Positions 27,680 to 39,400 of a stretch of 64,000 nucleotides of DNA are shown here, in pieces. The DNA is from Farysia itapuensis (taxonomy: Eukaryota > Basidiomycota > Ustilaginomycetes > Ustilaginales > Ustilaginaceae). Location: assembly GCA_023212645.1 (NCBI GenBank), contig JALBYC010000010.1, forward strand, positions 1 through 64,000, in the 5' to 3' direction. Position numbers and translations under genes: made by a program. Below the pieces are notes generated by a model. The model did not search any database. It worked only from the letters and a program-made list of their open reading frames with translations, and was not told the DNA's origin. Positions within the stretch are counted from its first letter, which is position 1. Each line of letters starts with the position of its first letter.

Positions 27680-30502
27680 ATGCCTGCCTCCAACACCGAG
27701 ATCACCCCGCTGCCGGGGCTGGGAGCAGACCATTCCAGTGAGCAAGTATGTATGCTCGGATTGTACGCGGTCGGTGCTGCTTTTCTAAGCATCGCTTGCC
27801 AAAATCAAGAAGTGCCTAGTGAGCTGAAAGCAAACTATACAAAGGATGACATACGTCTTGGCACCTCACACATGCATCATGTACGAAGCTTGGAACTGGA
27901 CGACCACGATAAAAGTCTCTATAGCAACGGCGTTCAAGCACAACATACTCGCCTCAGCAGACATCAAATTAGAACTCGGCCTTCCTTTCAAGGTTCTAAG
28001 AACTTGTCGCGTCTTCTCAGGCGCTCAATCGAGGAACACAGAGTAAGGCCGGACTCGCAGGTCGTTCAGCACTCTCTACCGGCCAGTCGTATGCGGGAAA
28101 GCACACGAAGTTTCGATCTGCTTTCTGCAGAACGACCACGGCTATCATTTTCATCTCGGCGTCCAGCCCTCTCGCCGATCCCTCATTTGAAACATTCAGT
28201 CCTACAACGCGAGGCATGCGACACCCATGCTCATGATTGTTTTGTACAGAACATCAGTAACCTGGGTATATCTGGCAGACAACTGGCATCCGACACTGTA
28301 CCTAGTCCCACCGACCCCAGGCACATTGAAGATGCTTTCAACCCACCTCAAGACTACCTGCGCACTCTAGGAGAGTGTCGAGCGTCTACTGGGTGGAACC
28401 ATAAGTCTCCCTTTGCTACATCCGATAAGACTCCAATGCCTCAATCCCCTGTCAAGACCCAAGAAAGCAACGATATTGATGCCGCACACAAGTCTAAGGG
28501 GAGTACCTTCGGCAGATTCTTCTCTATGCCACGACGTAAGACTCGTGCAGCTTCTTCGCCTTTCGTGTTCTCAGAGGGTCAGTCCCAGGACGGCTTGAAA
28601 CACGAACTCGGCCCAGTATCTGGTCAATGTCTTTCAACATCTACATCTTCACGTTTTCGTCAGAGGGCAAGAAGCATGAGCCTGGACATTCCCAAATTTG
28701 CTCGCAACAGCATGAGCATGCTGCGTACGAGTAACCCTCCGGCGCACAAGAACATGTGTAACGACTCGGACGACTCATGTTCTAGTCCACAATCACCATA
28801 CAGCGCCGATGAGAAGATTAGTGACGCTTCGCCTGTCGCAGCGGGGTCACATCCTTCTTCTAGGTCCAGCAATTCGCATTCGCTCACAAGAATTGATGAC
28901 CTACCACGTGAAAGTCGAAGCTCCGATTCAGACTATGACGGCGTCAGCAGCGCTCAAAGATCAGACCACACTTTGGACTCGGTCGACACGGACAGCTCAG
29001 ATTCGGATGACGACGAAGACGATATTGAATGGGAAGTTCAGTCACCTTTGCGTACCTCTCATCAACATGACTCTCGTCCTCAGCCTTGTCAGCCAGCCTA
29101 CGTTCATCGCAGCTATAACATGATCGAGACAGCGAGACAACGTACTTCTGTCGGAAGTCTTCGCGCAGGAGCCATTCCTTCGTATTCCCGCCTTCAGCAC
29201 TCGAGATCCTCGCCTCTGCTCGATAGTGCGCATTCGACTAGTAGTCGCGAATCTCATTCTGCAAGTCATACTGCTTCTCGTCTGGGATCCAAGACTACCG
29301 AGCTCGCGGCGGTGTATCTGCGCAACATCATTCCAAGCAAATTAATGTACAGTGGTACTGCTCCGGTAGGCAGCCCGTCTCCTCTACAGACCAGTGCGGT
29401 CAGTCGTCCTTCCATCTGCATGCCCGCCTTGCCTCCGTCAACACTCACAGTGAATCAGAGTCCTAGTCCGCAAGCTTCTTTGAAGCTATTCTCCGACGCA
29501 GCCTCCAGCGCAAGCAGCCGAACATCGCCAGAATGGTCGACCCTGGAGGAACTTGTCATCACGGAGACCAAATTCCTCAAAGATATCCAGACATTGTCAA
29601 GTGTATACCTGGATGGTATGAAGCAGATGGAACTCATGACCTCGGCCTCTCTGGATCGGATAAGGTCCAATTTGGACGAAGTCATTGATTTGTCCAAGCA
29701 TCTGATCAGCATGATCCTTAGCCACATCCCAACCTTCTCTGTCAGCTTAGAAGACGAGGATCTTTTGGCGCTAAGCAACGTTCTGGCTAAAGAGCTCCCA
29801 CCTCGCTTGGAGGTGTTCACGCGGTACTGCCTGTCGCTTGCCGGAGCACAGGAGCGACTTGCTTTTGAAATCCAGCTGCGCCCGGCTGTGGCCAAATATA
29901 TTCAGGTTTGCAGGAGCACTAATCCGAATCTGCAAGGCATGGACCTGTCGCAGTTCCTCGTTCTACCAATGCATCGGGTGACTCGGTATCCTCTGCTGTT
30001 TGGCAATCTGGCAAAGAAGTCTGCTCGCAAGCAATCCTGGACCAATTATAATACCGAGTTGAGGGAAGAAGACGAGGAAAGTCCGGATCAAGCCATCAGT
30101 GACATTCAAAAATGTCAGGAGCGTCAAGACTGCATTCATCGGAACTGGACGCAGCTGTGTGACGCCACTTCAGCAATTTGCAAGATCACTAATCTTGCCA
30201 TTAGCTATCAGGAGCTCCCTCCCTGTAAAGAAAAGCGGCGAATATCTATGTCTCCGAGTAAGGCGACCTCGACACCAGTAATGGCTTCCGCCGCTGCTGG
30301 AAGTAAGAAAGGGGCACTTTCCCCTGGTCTGTCCCACCAGCCGCTCGCACCACCTGCCTTTGCCTTTTCCCATCCACACGAGACTACGAAGTCAGACCGA
30401 CGCGAAGACGTCAGCAGTCTTCCTACTGGAAAGAGGCAGGTTAAGAAGACCCTCGGTCGGTACATGTCTAGCGTATTTCTACAAGGCTTTAGAACACCCT
30501 AA
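27680..30502 (+). CDS. Rho guanine-nucleotide exchange factor (Dbl-homology domain)
   Basis: A 940-aa protein as an open frame from 27680; the true start is uncertain. The first about 610 residues are Ser/Pro-rich and look disordered, with an acidic patch (SDSDDDEDDIEWE). A DH domain spans about 615-830: it begins STLEELVITETKFLKDIQ, includes ELPPRLEVFTRYC, and has the diagnostic CR3 segment LSQFLVLPMHRVTRYPLLF. DH domains catalyse GDP/GTP exchange on Rho/Rac/Cdc42 GTPases controlling actin and polarity. No PH domain is evident in the last 110 residues, although DH domains usually precede one. It is convergent with CWC25. Confidence 0.82.
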   Translation: MPASNTEITPLPGLGADHSSEQVCMLGLYAVGAAFLSIACQNQEVPSELKANYTKDDIRLGTSHMHHVRSLELDDHDKSLYSNGVQAQHTRLSRHQIRTRPSFQGSKNLSRLLRRSIEEHRVRPDSQVVQHSLPASRMRESTRSFDLLSAERPRLSFSSRRPALSPIPHLKHSVLQREACDTHAHDCFVQNISNLGISGRQLASDTVPSPTDPRHIEDAFNPPQDYLRTLGECRASTGWNHKSPFATSDKTPMPQSPVKTQESNDIDAAHKSKGSTFGRFFSMPRRKTRAASSPFVFSEGQSQDGLKHELGPVSGQCLSTSTSSRFRQRARSMSLDIPKFARNSMSMLRTSNPPAHKNMCNDSDDSCSSPQSPYSADEKISDASPVAAGSHPSSRSSNSHSLTRIDDLPRESRSSDSDYDGVSSAQRSDHTLDSVDTDSSDSDDDEDDIEWEVQSPLRTSHQHDSRPQPCQPAYVHRSYNMIETARQRTSVGSLRAGAIPSYSRLQHSRSSPLLDSAHSTSSRESHSASHTASRLGSKTTELAAVYLRNIIPSKLMYSGTAPVGSPSPLQTSAVSRPSICMPALPPSTLTVNQSPSPQASLKLFSDAASSASSRTSPEWSTLEELVITETKFLKDIQTLSSVYLDGMKQMELMTSASLDRIRSNLDEVIDLSKHLISMILSHIPTFSVSLEDEDLLALSNVLAKELPPRLEVFTRYCLSLAGAQERLAFEIQLRPAVAKYIQVCRSTNPNLQGMDLSQFLVLPMHRVTRYPLLFGNLAKKSARKQSWTNYNTELREEDEESPDQAISDIQKCQERQDCIHRNWTQLCDATSAICKITNLAISYQELPPCKEKRRISMSPSKATSTPVMASAAAGSKKGALSPGLSHQPLAPPAFAFSHPHETTKSDRREDVSSLPTGKRQVKKTLGRYMSSVFLQGFRTP

Positions 30503-30750
30503 TGACAAGTTCACAAAACACCCTGACCTCGCCCCTCACCATATCCTATAGTTTTGCTTATGATATATTTTTCAACAAAGGGTCGAGATAACAACTTTGA
30601 TTCCATGGTCGAGTTACGCTCATTGGGGCGCGCACGTTGCCAAATATCGTCTTGGTGAGACCATTGTGATCCCCGTCCCATACTCAGAGTCACGCATACG
30701 ACACAATTAATCATCTGAGACTTCACTGGATTAAACGGATATCAGACCTT

Positions 30751-32037
30751 TTATATCTCGAGCGACTGATAACCACGCCCTCGCCTGATTCTGTCTGCGA
30801 GAGCTACGTTGTCCCCGTACACTTTCTGCTGTTGACCCAGCATGAAGGTGCCGCGACCGTCGCTCTGTCCCTTTTGCCGGGATTCTACGAGCTTCTGTCG
30901 CAGCTCAGCTTCTTGTCGCTCCTGTTCTGCTTCTTCCGAATTAATGCGCGAGACGTAAGTGGTCCGCTGTTCCTGCATCGATGCCGCGTTTTGTGTCATT
31001 TCTCGAAGCTTGGCTTCTCTTTCTTCTCTTCTACGTTGCTCGTCATCGGCCGTTCGCGGAGAAGTCTCGCGCCTCGTATCCTGTCGAGTGGCTGCGTCCC
31101 TATCTACTCTTCCGCTCAGATTCAAATGACGCGGTGAATTGTCTCTAATCCGCGTCGGAGATTTAGCTCGGCGTGTTGCGCCATCTGAAGAACGTGAGCT
31201 GAATTGTTGAGTGACCTGCTCGCCGTCTCGCGAACGTCTGTCTGAACGAGGCGCGTGCTCTCTGCCACGGACATGATGATGGTCATCTCCGCTAGACATA
31301 CGCTTGTGTTTTTCTTCTCTGCTTGTTCTGTCGTGTGGATGACTTTTGCTCCGGCCGTGGGTAGCCCGACGATGTGTTACCCGCAGGTCGCCTGTCTGTC
31401 TTTCTTTCGTGCCAAATGTTGAATCACGATGCTGAAGGTGATTCACTTCATCGTACCTATGACGTCTGTCTTCTTTCCGCCCGTCCTTCTGCCGCCTTCT
31501 TGCGTCCCTCGCTTGATCTGAGCTTTCAGACTCGATGCCGGCTTTTCGCTTCATTTGCCGTAAGCGAGCAGGGTCGCGCAGTAAAGCCTCGTATGCGGCT
31601 TGTTCCTGTTGCTTGATGGCCAGCATAGGGTCCTCGCGCACCTTGGCTGCAATATCTCGACTACTGTTGGCGTTCTGTAAAGAGATGAAGCTGGACTGGT
31701 CGCTTCTTGACACGGAGGAAACATCGTCGGGCGTGAGCAATTTGTCTACCCGCTTTTTGCCAAGTAGGTAGTCTTCCATTTCAGTACTTGATGGTCCGGA
31801 ACTCGCTGCAGGCGTGGCGTACATCCAGTCGACTTTGTCGATTCGCTTCTTTCCGCCAGCTTCCTCCTGCAGACGCTGTAACTCTTGCATCTCGCGTTCA
31901 TATTCACGTTCGCGGCGCAGCTCTTCAAGCTTCTTGCGCTCTTCTGAAGCCTCTTGTTCTCGTTTCCACACCCTTTCCTGGTTCACCTGCAGGAGAGGGT
32001 GCCACGACTTCTTCATGTTCAAGTCGCCTCCGCCCAT
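30751..32037 (-). CDS. CWC25: pre-mRNA splicing factor Cwc25
   Basis: A 428-aa protein that begins MGGGDLNMKKSWHPLLQVNQ, the hallmark N terminus of Cwc25/CCDC49, followed by a charged coiled coil (RKKLEELRREREYEREMQ), KKRIDKVDWMYA, and YLLGKKRVDKLL. The rest is Arg/Asp/Ser/His-rich low complexity with DPARLRQMKRK. Cwc25 joins the spliceosome after Prp2 action and promotes the first transesterification. It is divergent from RPB2. Confidence 0.93.
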   Translation of the reverse strand: MGGGDLNMKKSWHPLLQVNQERVWKREQEASEERKKLEELRREREYEREMQELQRLQEEAGGKKRIDKVDWMYATPAASSGPSSTEMEDYLLGKKRVDKLLTPDDVSSVSRSDQSSFISLQNANSSRDIAAKVREDPMLAIKQQEQAAYEALLRDPARLRQMKRKAGIESESSDQARDARRRQKDGRKEDRRHRYDEVNHLQHRDSTFGTKERQTGDLRVTHRRATHGRSKSHPHDRTSREEKHKRMSSGDDHHHVRGREHAPRSDRRSRDGEQVTQQFSSRSSDGATRRAKSPTRIRDNSPRHLNLSGRVDRDAATRQDTRRETSPRTADDEQRRREEREAKLREMTQNAASMQEQRTTYVSRINSEEAEQERQEAELRQKLVESRQKGQSDGRGTFMLGQQQKVYGDNVALADRIRRGRGYQSLEI

Positions 32038-32584
32038 CTTGTAGGCTTCCTGTAGTGATCCGCGATGTAGTCACAGTCCGCGCCTTGTTTCTCAAAAGTT
32101 ACTTGAGACACAGTGTGGTTGAGCGAGGAAGTCACAGCCACAGATGTGAGAGTGTGAGATGTGCCTCACAGTGTGCAGTCACAGTGTGTACATGTGAATG
32201 ACAGTGTCAGTCTGTCGGAGTGTGTGAGTGTGACTGTGTGAGTGTGCAAGTCACGATTGTGATTGTGATTTGTGACTGACTTGTGAGTATGAGTGGCTGA
32301 GTTGAATCAAAGATTTCTCGCGCGAGAAGAAGAACCTTGCGCGCCGACTATGTGACTGTTTGTTCTGCCAGTCTGGCAAATCACAGTCGATCGCGCTTGG
32401 TGGCATCCAATTCTCTTACCTCTGTCCCTTCACTGGCAACTCAGCACCGTGACCTCGTCGCTTTCTGGTCTTGCTACGAGAGTGACGAGCTCATTGTCCG
32501 TCCAGTTTCGTACTCAGCGCGGCCAGCTGGGTTTAGCTCGTGCTAGAGCTTCTCATCGAACGGCTTCGTTCACTGCTTGCAACA
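32038..32584. other. divergent intergenic region, CWC25 / RPB2
   Basis: About 550 bp with both promoters. Positions 32105-32290 are a GTGTGA-type low-complexity stretch described separately. The remaining sequence before RPB2 has no clear motif. Confidence 0.5.
32105..32290. repeat. GTGTGA/CACAGT low-complexity tract
   Basis: Nearly 190 bp composed of irregular GTGTGAG, CACAGTGTG, GTGACTGTGTGAG and GATTGTGATTGTGATT units, alternating purine-pyrimidine dinucleotides broken by A or C. It is not a simple microsatellite because no unit repeats exactly more than two or three times. Confidence 0.7.
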
Positions 32585-35500
32585 ATGGCGGATACGATAG
32601 CGTACGACAAGTACATGAAAGACACTGTCGACGATGGCAGTCTGGACGTCGACAATCTGGATGCTGGTGGGTACACTTCGAACTATGGCGCTGGGAAGTT
32701 GGGCGACTATGATGATGAGGAGTACTCGGACGAAATTTCGCAAGAAGACTGCTGGGATGTCATCCGCGCATTCTTCGAAGAGAAAGGCCTTGTTCGACAT
32801 CAACTAGACAGTTTTAACGAGTTCATGAGCAACACCATCCAGGAGCTTGTCGAAGAAGTGCGAAGCCTTACACTCGAGCAAAGTGACCAGCACTCAGGCC
32901 ATGCCGAAGATCGCACGCGCCGATACGAGATCGAGTTCGGTCAGATCTATCTCAACAAGCCTACCATGACTGAATCGGATGGAAGCAGTGCACAGCTCTT
33001 TCCACAAGAAGCCCGCTTCCGAAATCTCACCTATTCAGCGTCGCTATTTGTTGATGTCACGCAAAAGGTGCTCGTACAGAGCGAGGACCAATTGGACCTG
33101 AACGGCGATCCTGCCTGGGTTCCTGAGTTCGGCAAGACTGATGTCGAAGAGCAACAGATTTTTATCGGCAAGGTACCGATCATGCTCAAGTCAGATTTCT
33201 GCTGGCTCAAGGGTCTGGATGACGAGATGTCGTTCTCGCTCAACGAGTGCCCTTACGATTCTGGAGGATACTTTGTCATCAACGGGTCCGAAAAAGTGCT
33301 CATCGCTCAAGAAAGAATGGCTGCCAATCATGTTTATGTGTTCGCCAAGGCTCCTCCGGCACCCGTCACCTTCCTTGCCGAAATTCGCAGTGCTGTGGAG
33401 AAGGGTGGCAAAACCATCTCTACGATGCAGGTCAAGCTTTTCTCGAGAAGCAAGGAGAAGACGGGGAACAACACGATTCGTGCTACTCTGCCTTACATCC
33501 GCAACGATATCCCGATCGTCATTGTCTTCCGAGCTCTTGGAATCGTTCCAGACAGGGAAGTCCTTCAACACATTTGCTATGACTTCAACGATACTGCAAT
33601 GCTCGAAATGCTCAAGCCTTGTATCGAGGAGGCTTTCGTGATTCAAGATAGAGATGTCGCGCTCGACTTCATCGGTCGACGAGGTACGACCACCGGACTC
33701 ACAAGAGCTAAGCGTACGGTTTATGCTCAAGAAATTTTGCAAAAGGAGATGCTTCCGCACGTCTCTACGGCCGAAGGGTCAAATACTAAGAAGGCGTACT
33801 TCTTCGGGTATATGATCCATCGCTTGCTCTTGGCTGCTCTCGATCGACGGGAGATTGACGATCGAGACCATTTCGGCAAGAAAAGAATCGACTTGGCGGG
33901 TCCGCTGATGGCCAATCTGTTCCGCATGCTGTTCCGCAAAGTGACTCGCGACGTCTATCGCCATCTCCAAAAATGCGTCGAAGAACACAGGGAGTTCCAC
34001 ATTCAAGCCGCCGTCAAGTCGAGCACCATCACAAACGGTCTTCGATACTCACTGGCTACTGGCAACTGGGGCGACCAGAAAAAGGCCATGTCTGCGAAGG
34101 TTGGTGTTTCGCAGGTGCTCAACCGATTCGGATTCGCGGCAACCCTTTCGCATCTTCGAAGGACCAACACGCCAATTGGGCGAGACGGAAAGATTGCAAA
34201 ACCTCGACAGCTTCACAACACTCACTGGGGCATGGTATGTCCTGCCGAGACTCCCGAAGGTCAAGCTTGTGGACTTGTAAAGAATCTCAGTCTCATGAGC
34301 ACCGTCACTGTTGGTACTCCCTCCGCGCCAATTGTCGAGTTCTTGGAAGAATTCGGTCTCGACAGCTTAGTGGACATGCAAGTTACCAATGCCAAGGCAA
34401 CCAAGGTCTTTGTCAACGGCGTTTGGATGGGTACTCACGATGACCCAGGCCAGCTTGTTGACACCCTGCGAGATCTTCGACGTAAAGATGACATCAGCCA
34501 GGAAGTCAGTGTTGTTCGAGACATTCGAGAGAAAGAATTGAGAATATACACAGATTCTAGCCGTGTTACGAGACCGCTATTCATCGTCAACCCACACGAC
34601 ATGACGTTGTACATCAAGAAGCACCATGTCCAGATGATTGGTCAAACCACTGAGTCGGGAGAAGAGTACAAGTGGACTCACTTGGTACAGCAAGGTGTCA
34701 TCGAGTATCTTGACGCCGAGGAAGAAGAATCCGTTCTGATCAGCATGTCGACTACCGATTTGGAACAGTCCCGCGAGTACAAAATGCGTAATGGCCACGT
34801 CAATTTCGAAAGCGCAGATCCTTCTGCGCGGCTAAAGTCCGTTCTCACAATTCAGCCCGACACGTGGACGCATTGCGAGATTCATCCCGCCATGGTTCTC
34901 GGCATCTGTGCCAGTATCATCCCTTTCCCAGACCACAACCAATCGCCGCGAAACGTGTACCAGAGTGCCATGGGCAAACAAAGTGTCGGCATCAACATAT
35001 CCAACTTCTTGGTGCGGCAGGACACGATGAACCATGTTTTGTATTACCCACAAAAACCTCTTGGCACAACGAGATCGATGGAACACCTCAAATTCCGAGA
35101 GCTTCCCGCTGGGCAGAATGCGATCGTGGCCATCATGTGTTACTCTGGTTACAACCAGGAAGATTCCGTCATTCTGAATCAATCTTCAATCGATCGGGGG
35201 CTTTTCCGTTCTCTTTACTACCGGGGTTACATGGCCGAGGAGAAAAAGGTCGGAGTCATGCAGCTCGAAGAATTCGAAAAGCCGAGTCGGGACACCACGA
35301 TCCGAATGAAGCACGGAACATACGACAAGATCGATGCTGATGGCTTGTGTCCTCCTGGGACTCGTGTGTCTGGTGACGATGTTATCATTGGCAAAACTGC
35401 GCCTCTGCCGCCGGACAGTGAAGAACTTGGCATGCGAAGCAAGCTGCACACCAAAAAGGACGCCAGTATATCTCTCAAGTCGACCGAGCACGGTACTGTG

Positions 35501-36304
35501 GATCAAGTGCTGCTGACGACCAACTCTGCGGGGAACAAGTTTGTGAAGGTGCGGATTCGCAATTCGCGTATCCCGCAGACAGGAGACAAATTTGCCTCGC
35601 GTCACGGACAGAAGGGAACGATCGGCATCACATATCGACAGGAAGACATGCCGTTTTCTGCCGAGGGTGTAACACCGGACATTATCATCAATCCGCATGC
35701 TATTCCCTCGCGTATGACAATTGGGCATCTGGTAGAATGTCTACTCTCCAAGGTTGCAGCGCTATCTGGTCAAGAAGGTGATGCTACGCCGTTCACCGAG
35801 TTGACTGTCGAAGCTGTGTCTTCCATTCTTCGAGGCCTTGGCTACCAGTCTCGTGGACTTGAAATTTTATATCATGGACATACCGGTCGGAAGATGCAGG
35901 CGCAGGTCTATCTGGGACCGACGTACTACCAAAGGTTGAAGCACATGGTGGATGACAAGATTCACTCACGAGCGCGAGGTCCCGTTCAGATCTTGACGCG
36001 GCAGCCTGTAGAAGGTCGATCGCGCGGAGGTGGACTGCGTTTCGGAGAGATGGAACGCGACTGCATGATCGCGCACGGCATAGCGGGTTTCCTCAAAGAG
36101 AGAATGTTTGACGCTTCTGATCCCTATCGCCTGCACGTTTGCGGAATTTGTGGCCTCCAGTGCATCACTAACCTCAAAAAGGGTTCCTACGAATGTCGAA
36201 GCTGCAAGAATCGCACAGACATTTCTCAGATCTACGTACCCTACGCCTTCAAATTGCTCCACCAGGAACTCATGTCTATGAACGTTGCTCTTCGTCTTTA
36301 CTAG
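32585..36304 (+). CDS. RPB2: RNA polymerase II second-largest subunit Rpb2
   Basis: A 1239-aa intronless protein. The start at 32585 ([13 protein letters not shown]) follows a leader and matches an acidic Rpb2 N terminus. Recognised segments are [14 protein letters not shown] (lobe/protrusion), [48 protein letters not shown] (fork loop), [20 protein letters not shown] (hybrid-binding), [12 protein letters not shown], and [20 protein letters not shown]. The C-terminal zinc site is CGICGLQ with CRSCKN. It forms half of the Pol II active-site cleft. Length is close to yeast Rpb2 (1224). Confidence 0.98.
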   Translation: MADTIAYDKYMKDTVDDGSLDVDNLDAGGYTSNYGAGKLGDYDDEEYSDEISQEDCWDVIRAFFEEKGLVRHQLDSFNEFMSNTIQELVEEVRSLTLEQSDQHSGHAEDRTRRYEIEFGQIYLNKPTMTESDGSSAQLFPQEARFRNLTYSASLFVDVTQKVLVQSEDQLDLNGDPAWVPEFGKTDVEEQQIFIGKVPIMLKSDFCWLKGLDDEMSFSLNECPYDSGGYFVINGSEKVLIAQERMAANHVYVFAKAPPAPVTFLAEIRSAVEKGGKTISTMQVKLFSRSKEKTGNNTIRATLPYIRNDIPIVIVFRALGIVPDREVLQHICYDFNDTAMLEMLKPCIEEAFVIQDRDVALDFIGRRGTTTGLTRAKRTVYAQEILQKEMLPHVSTAEGSNTKKAYFFGYMIHRLLLAALDRREIDDRDHFGKKRIDLAGPLMANLFRMLFRKVTRDVYRHLQKCVEEHREFHIQAAVKSSTITNGLRYSLATGNWGDQKKAMSAKVGVSQVLNRFGFAATLSHLRRTNTPIGRDGKIAKPRQLHNTHWGMVCPAETPEGQACGLVKNLSLMSTVTVGTPSAPIVEFLEEFGLDSLVDMQVTNAKATKVFVNGVWMGTHDDPGQLVDTLRDLRRKDDISQEVSVVRDIREKELRIYTDSSRVTRPLFIVNPHDMTLYIKKHHVQMIGQTTESGEEYKWTHLVQQGVIEYLDAEEEESVLISMSTTDLEQSREYKMRNGHVNFESADPSARLKSVLTIQPDTWTHCEIHPAMVLGICASIIPFPDHNQSPRNVYQSAMGKQSVGINISNFLVRQDTMNHVLYYPQKPLGTTRSMEHLKFRELPAGQNAIVAIMCYSGYNQEDSVILNQSSIDRGLFRSLYYRGYMAEEKKVGVMQLEEFEKPSRDTTIRMKHGTYDKIDADGLCPPGTRVSGDDVIIGKTAPLPPDSEELGMRSKLHTKKDASISLKSTEHGTVDQVLLTTNSAGNKFVKVRIRNSRIPQTGDKFASRHGQKGTIGITYRQEDMPFSAEGVTPDIIINPHAIPSRMTIGHLVECLLSKVAALSGQEGDATPFTELTVEAVSSILRGLGYQSRGLEILYHGHTGRKMQAQVYLGPTYYQRLKHMVDDKIHSRARGPVQILTRQPVEGRSRGGGLRFGEMERDCMIAHGIAGFLKERMFDASDPYRLHVCGICGLQCITNLKKGSYECRSCKNRTDISQIYVPYAFKLLHQELMSMNVALRLY

Positions 36305-36491
36305 CCTTCACACATCGCTACCTTTGATATCTCGAATGTACATCACAAAAAGTAACGAAAAGGTTTCAATTCGTCTTCTGACATGGTCTTCGCAGTCTAG
36401 GTGTACGCGCGCGGGGCAAGACACCTTTGTGGCCATTAAGTGTGATAAGGAGTTGGCAGTTTAAGGTCAAAGTTTATGATCTAATGCGAGA

Positions 36492-39400
36492 TTATTCGCA
36501 CATGGGTAGGACGCTCTGAAGGGTGCCAAGTTCGGCTGTCCGCCTGGGACTTTCGAGCTGTGGGCTGGAGAGAGTAGGGAAAGTCGCGGAAAGCGGGCTA
36601 GAAGCCAGCGTTCTGTACATCGAGTGCACAGAGGGCGACGGAGGTAATTGACGGAAGCGTGCCTTTGGCGACGCGGATGGAAGTCGCCGGGAAAGACTAT
36701 CTGGAGAAGATTGGTCACAATGGTCTGCATCGAGGTCTAGACGCGCAGGACGCTTCTTGACAGTAGCTTGAACGGAGCCCACATCGTGCGTTAGGGAGGA
36801 TAGACTGCCGGATGAAACATTTCGTCGTACCGGGTAGGCTCCAAATAGCGAACTCGCCGACATGGATGAGCTGGGCGAAGTAGATCCTTTTGAGGAGACT
36901 GGCGCTGAGGAGGGCTCGACGAGATCGTAGGAAGCCTGAGAAAGTGCGTCCTTCACTGCAGCGCGTGTGTGTTCATTCATTGCACGTATCTCGTCGGCTC
37001 CTAAGCTGTAGTCCTGCAAACCGTCCAAAAATGCTGTGTTCTGGTCTGAATATTCTTGCGCGGTTGGTGAAGCAAATAGCAGAGACGCAGCAGACATCGT
37101 CGTCGAATTGTCTGCTTTATGTGACTCAAGTCCTAACTTTTGAGCATCGTTACAGCTGCGATAGTCTTTTCTCGATTCCTCCGGAGGCCTGTGAAATTGA
37201 CCGTCCGATCTAGAAAGCTCAGCACTTTCTTGCTTCCAATGCTTGGCGTTTACACTTGTGATGTTTCGATCAATTGACTCCATGTCGACTTGCGAGATTG
37301 CATTGCGATCAGAACTTGAAATCTCTAGGATGTCTTCCAACTCGGCCGTCAGCGATCGCAGAGAGCGACTGAAAGGAACAGAAATTGAGTCTCTCGTAAG
37401 ATGTGATGCTTGACTCCATCTCTCCTTTGGCGTACTTCTATCGTTGACAGCAACAGATAATGGTTGCGTTCTGAAGCGTTTCGGACCTGCCTGCACTTGG
37501 TCAGGCGACGCCTCGTTTCCCGGTCTTTCTTGCGATTCAGCGGCCTGCATATTTGGATTGTGTTGCTGCATACCTGTGGCAGAACATGGTTGTCTCGCTG
37601 TCGGTAACGTCAAGGCTCGAAAGGGTGAATCACCGCCATCAGCTTCAATCTTAAGGCTTTGTGTGTGCTCGGAGAGTGGAAGCCCATCGTTTCTTGCTTT
37701 GTCCGCTCCCGCCTGTTGTCCTTTCTGTGCCTTGTCTTCGCTGTCGTGCTTTGTGTAGCCTCGGCCATTGTGCTCTGCGCTAAGAATGTTGTAGCCTTGT
37801 CGAGGCGGACAGTCAAGCCAGCCGAGCTCTGCCAATCGAGTCGCACTCGATGGTGCTTGAAGTTCCAGACTTGGTGACCTCAGTCTTGAGACACCAGATG
37901 TGCTGGCAGGGCGCGGTGACATGTGATTTCGATCGAAGTGGCTATCCTCTGCAACAAATGTCTTGCGAACATTTGAACGACTCTTTGAACTTGCTGCTTT
38001 CGATTGTAGCAACCATTTCGGGCTAGGCGTCACTGAAGCGGAAAGACTTCGAGCATAGGCCAGGCTCTCGTGACTCGACATTTTCTGAGTGCTCAGTACG
38101 GGACTGATGCCAGGGTTCGGTGAGCAGGCAGGACTGAGCAGCTCCAATGCTCTCTCCATCTTGTCTAAAGTCTCTGAAAGGTCCCTCGAGCTGCGTTCAC
38201 TCTTACAGACCTGGTGGTTGTCTATTGGCACTAAGGAGGGCGGCGACACTGGTGAAAGGTGTCGCTGGGCCTTCTCCACAGACGCATCCGTAGAGGTACC
38301 GAAAGCTCCTTGCGAGGCTTGGGGGCTGAGCAGATCTGGACACGGAGGGTTTTTACTGGTACCGAGACTTGACCGCACGCCATCAAAAGCTGCGACATCA
38401 AGATGGATCGGGCTCAATAAGGAGGCTCGAGTCTTGTCCGCATCGGCGGCTTCGATCGGCAGGCCAAGGCCAAGCAGCAGCGAACTCCGGTCCGGCTGCA
38501 CGATGGACGGAGTATCTATGAACAGCACGTTGTGTGGATCGCCACTAACCTTGCTCGACCAGAGGCCGACAACTTCCTTCAAATCTGGTTCGGACTCTTG
38601 CATGCTCTTGATTGCTTGCCCATCCGAATGCCTGTCTTCATCGAGCCGGGGCAAGACCGTTGTCGTGGCTGTCGGTGTCTTCCCAATCCAGCTTTGAATT
38701 CGAGATGTGGTGGATCGAGGGGGACTGAAACCAATATCTGGAATGGCCTGACCGTCACGAGTCTGAAGAATGCCAAAGTCCTCCTCAAAGGTGAAGCCGT
38801 CGCGCTGTGTGAATGTCAGCGGTGGTTGACGATGTAGTCGCTCTACAGATGCATAGCTTCGGAAAGGTACCTTAGGTGCGTGGAGGTCTTTCCAGAGGTC
38901 CTCGTCGCTCAGTTCGGGAACGGCTTCAAGCTTGGCTGGCTCTGTTGCGTGGTCTTCAGGCTCGTCTTCTGGCAGGGCTGCAGACGGCATAGCCTCTATC
39001 AGGGAGAAAAGTTGATTCTCCTGTTCTTCATCGTCTTCTAGAAATTCTGAGTACCCCGTGTGAGTCTCACCCGTGGCTGTTCGAGGACTGCAGGGCTCCA
39101 GTGCGTCTCTTTCTCTGGAGTCGAGGGTTTGAATGACAGAGTCGCAGTGACGTCGGACTGCTGTGGGCAAGGAGATGGAGGATCTCCTTACGGTAGCAGT
39201 CGCTAGATTTTGCAGTTCTTTCGTCGTGGGATCTACTTCACATCGGGAAGACGAAGATTCTGTTCCGGAAGCAGTCTCAGATTTGTCTCTCGAGCTGTCA
39301 GCCTGTGCCTGTTCAGGGACTTGAAAGACCTCTTCTTGTGTCATTTGCAATGTTTGAGGCGTTCGTACGGATGAGCGGCGAGATGAAGCTGCCGCAAGGT

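Noticed and set aside
27746..27820. GTATGT donor near the RhoGEF start, possible intron
   Set aside because: None of the AG acceptors within range keeps the downstream frame, so the intron was not accepted; the start codon remains uncertain.
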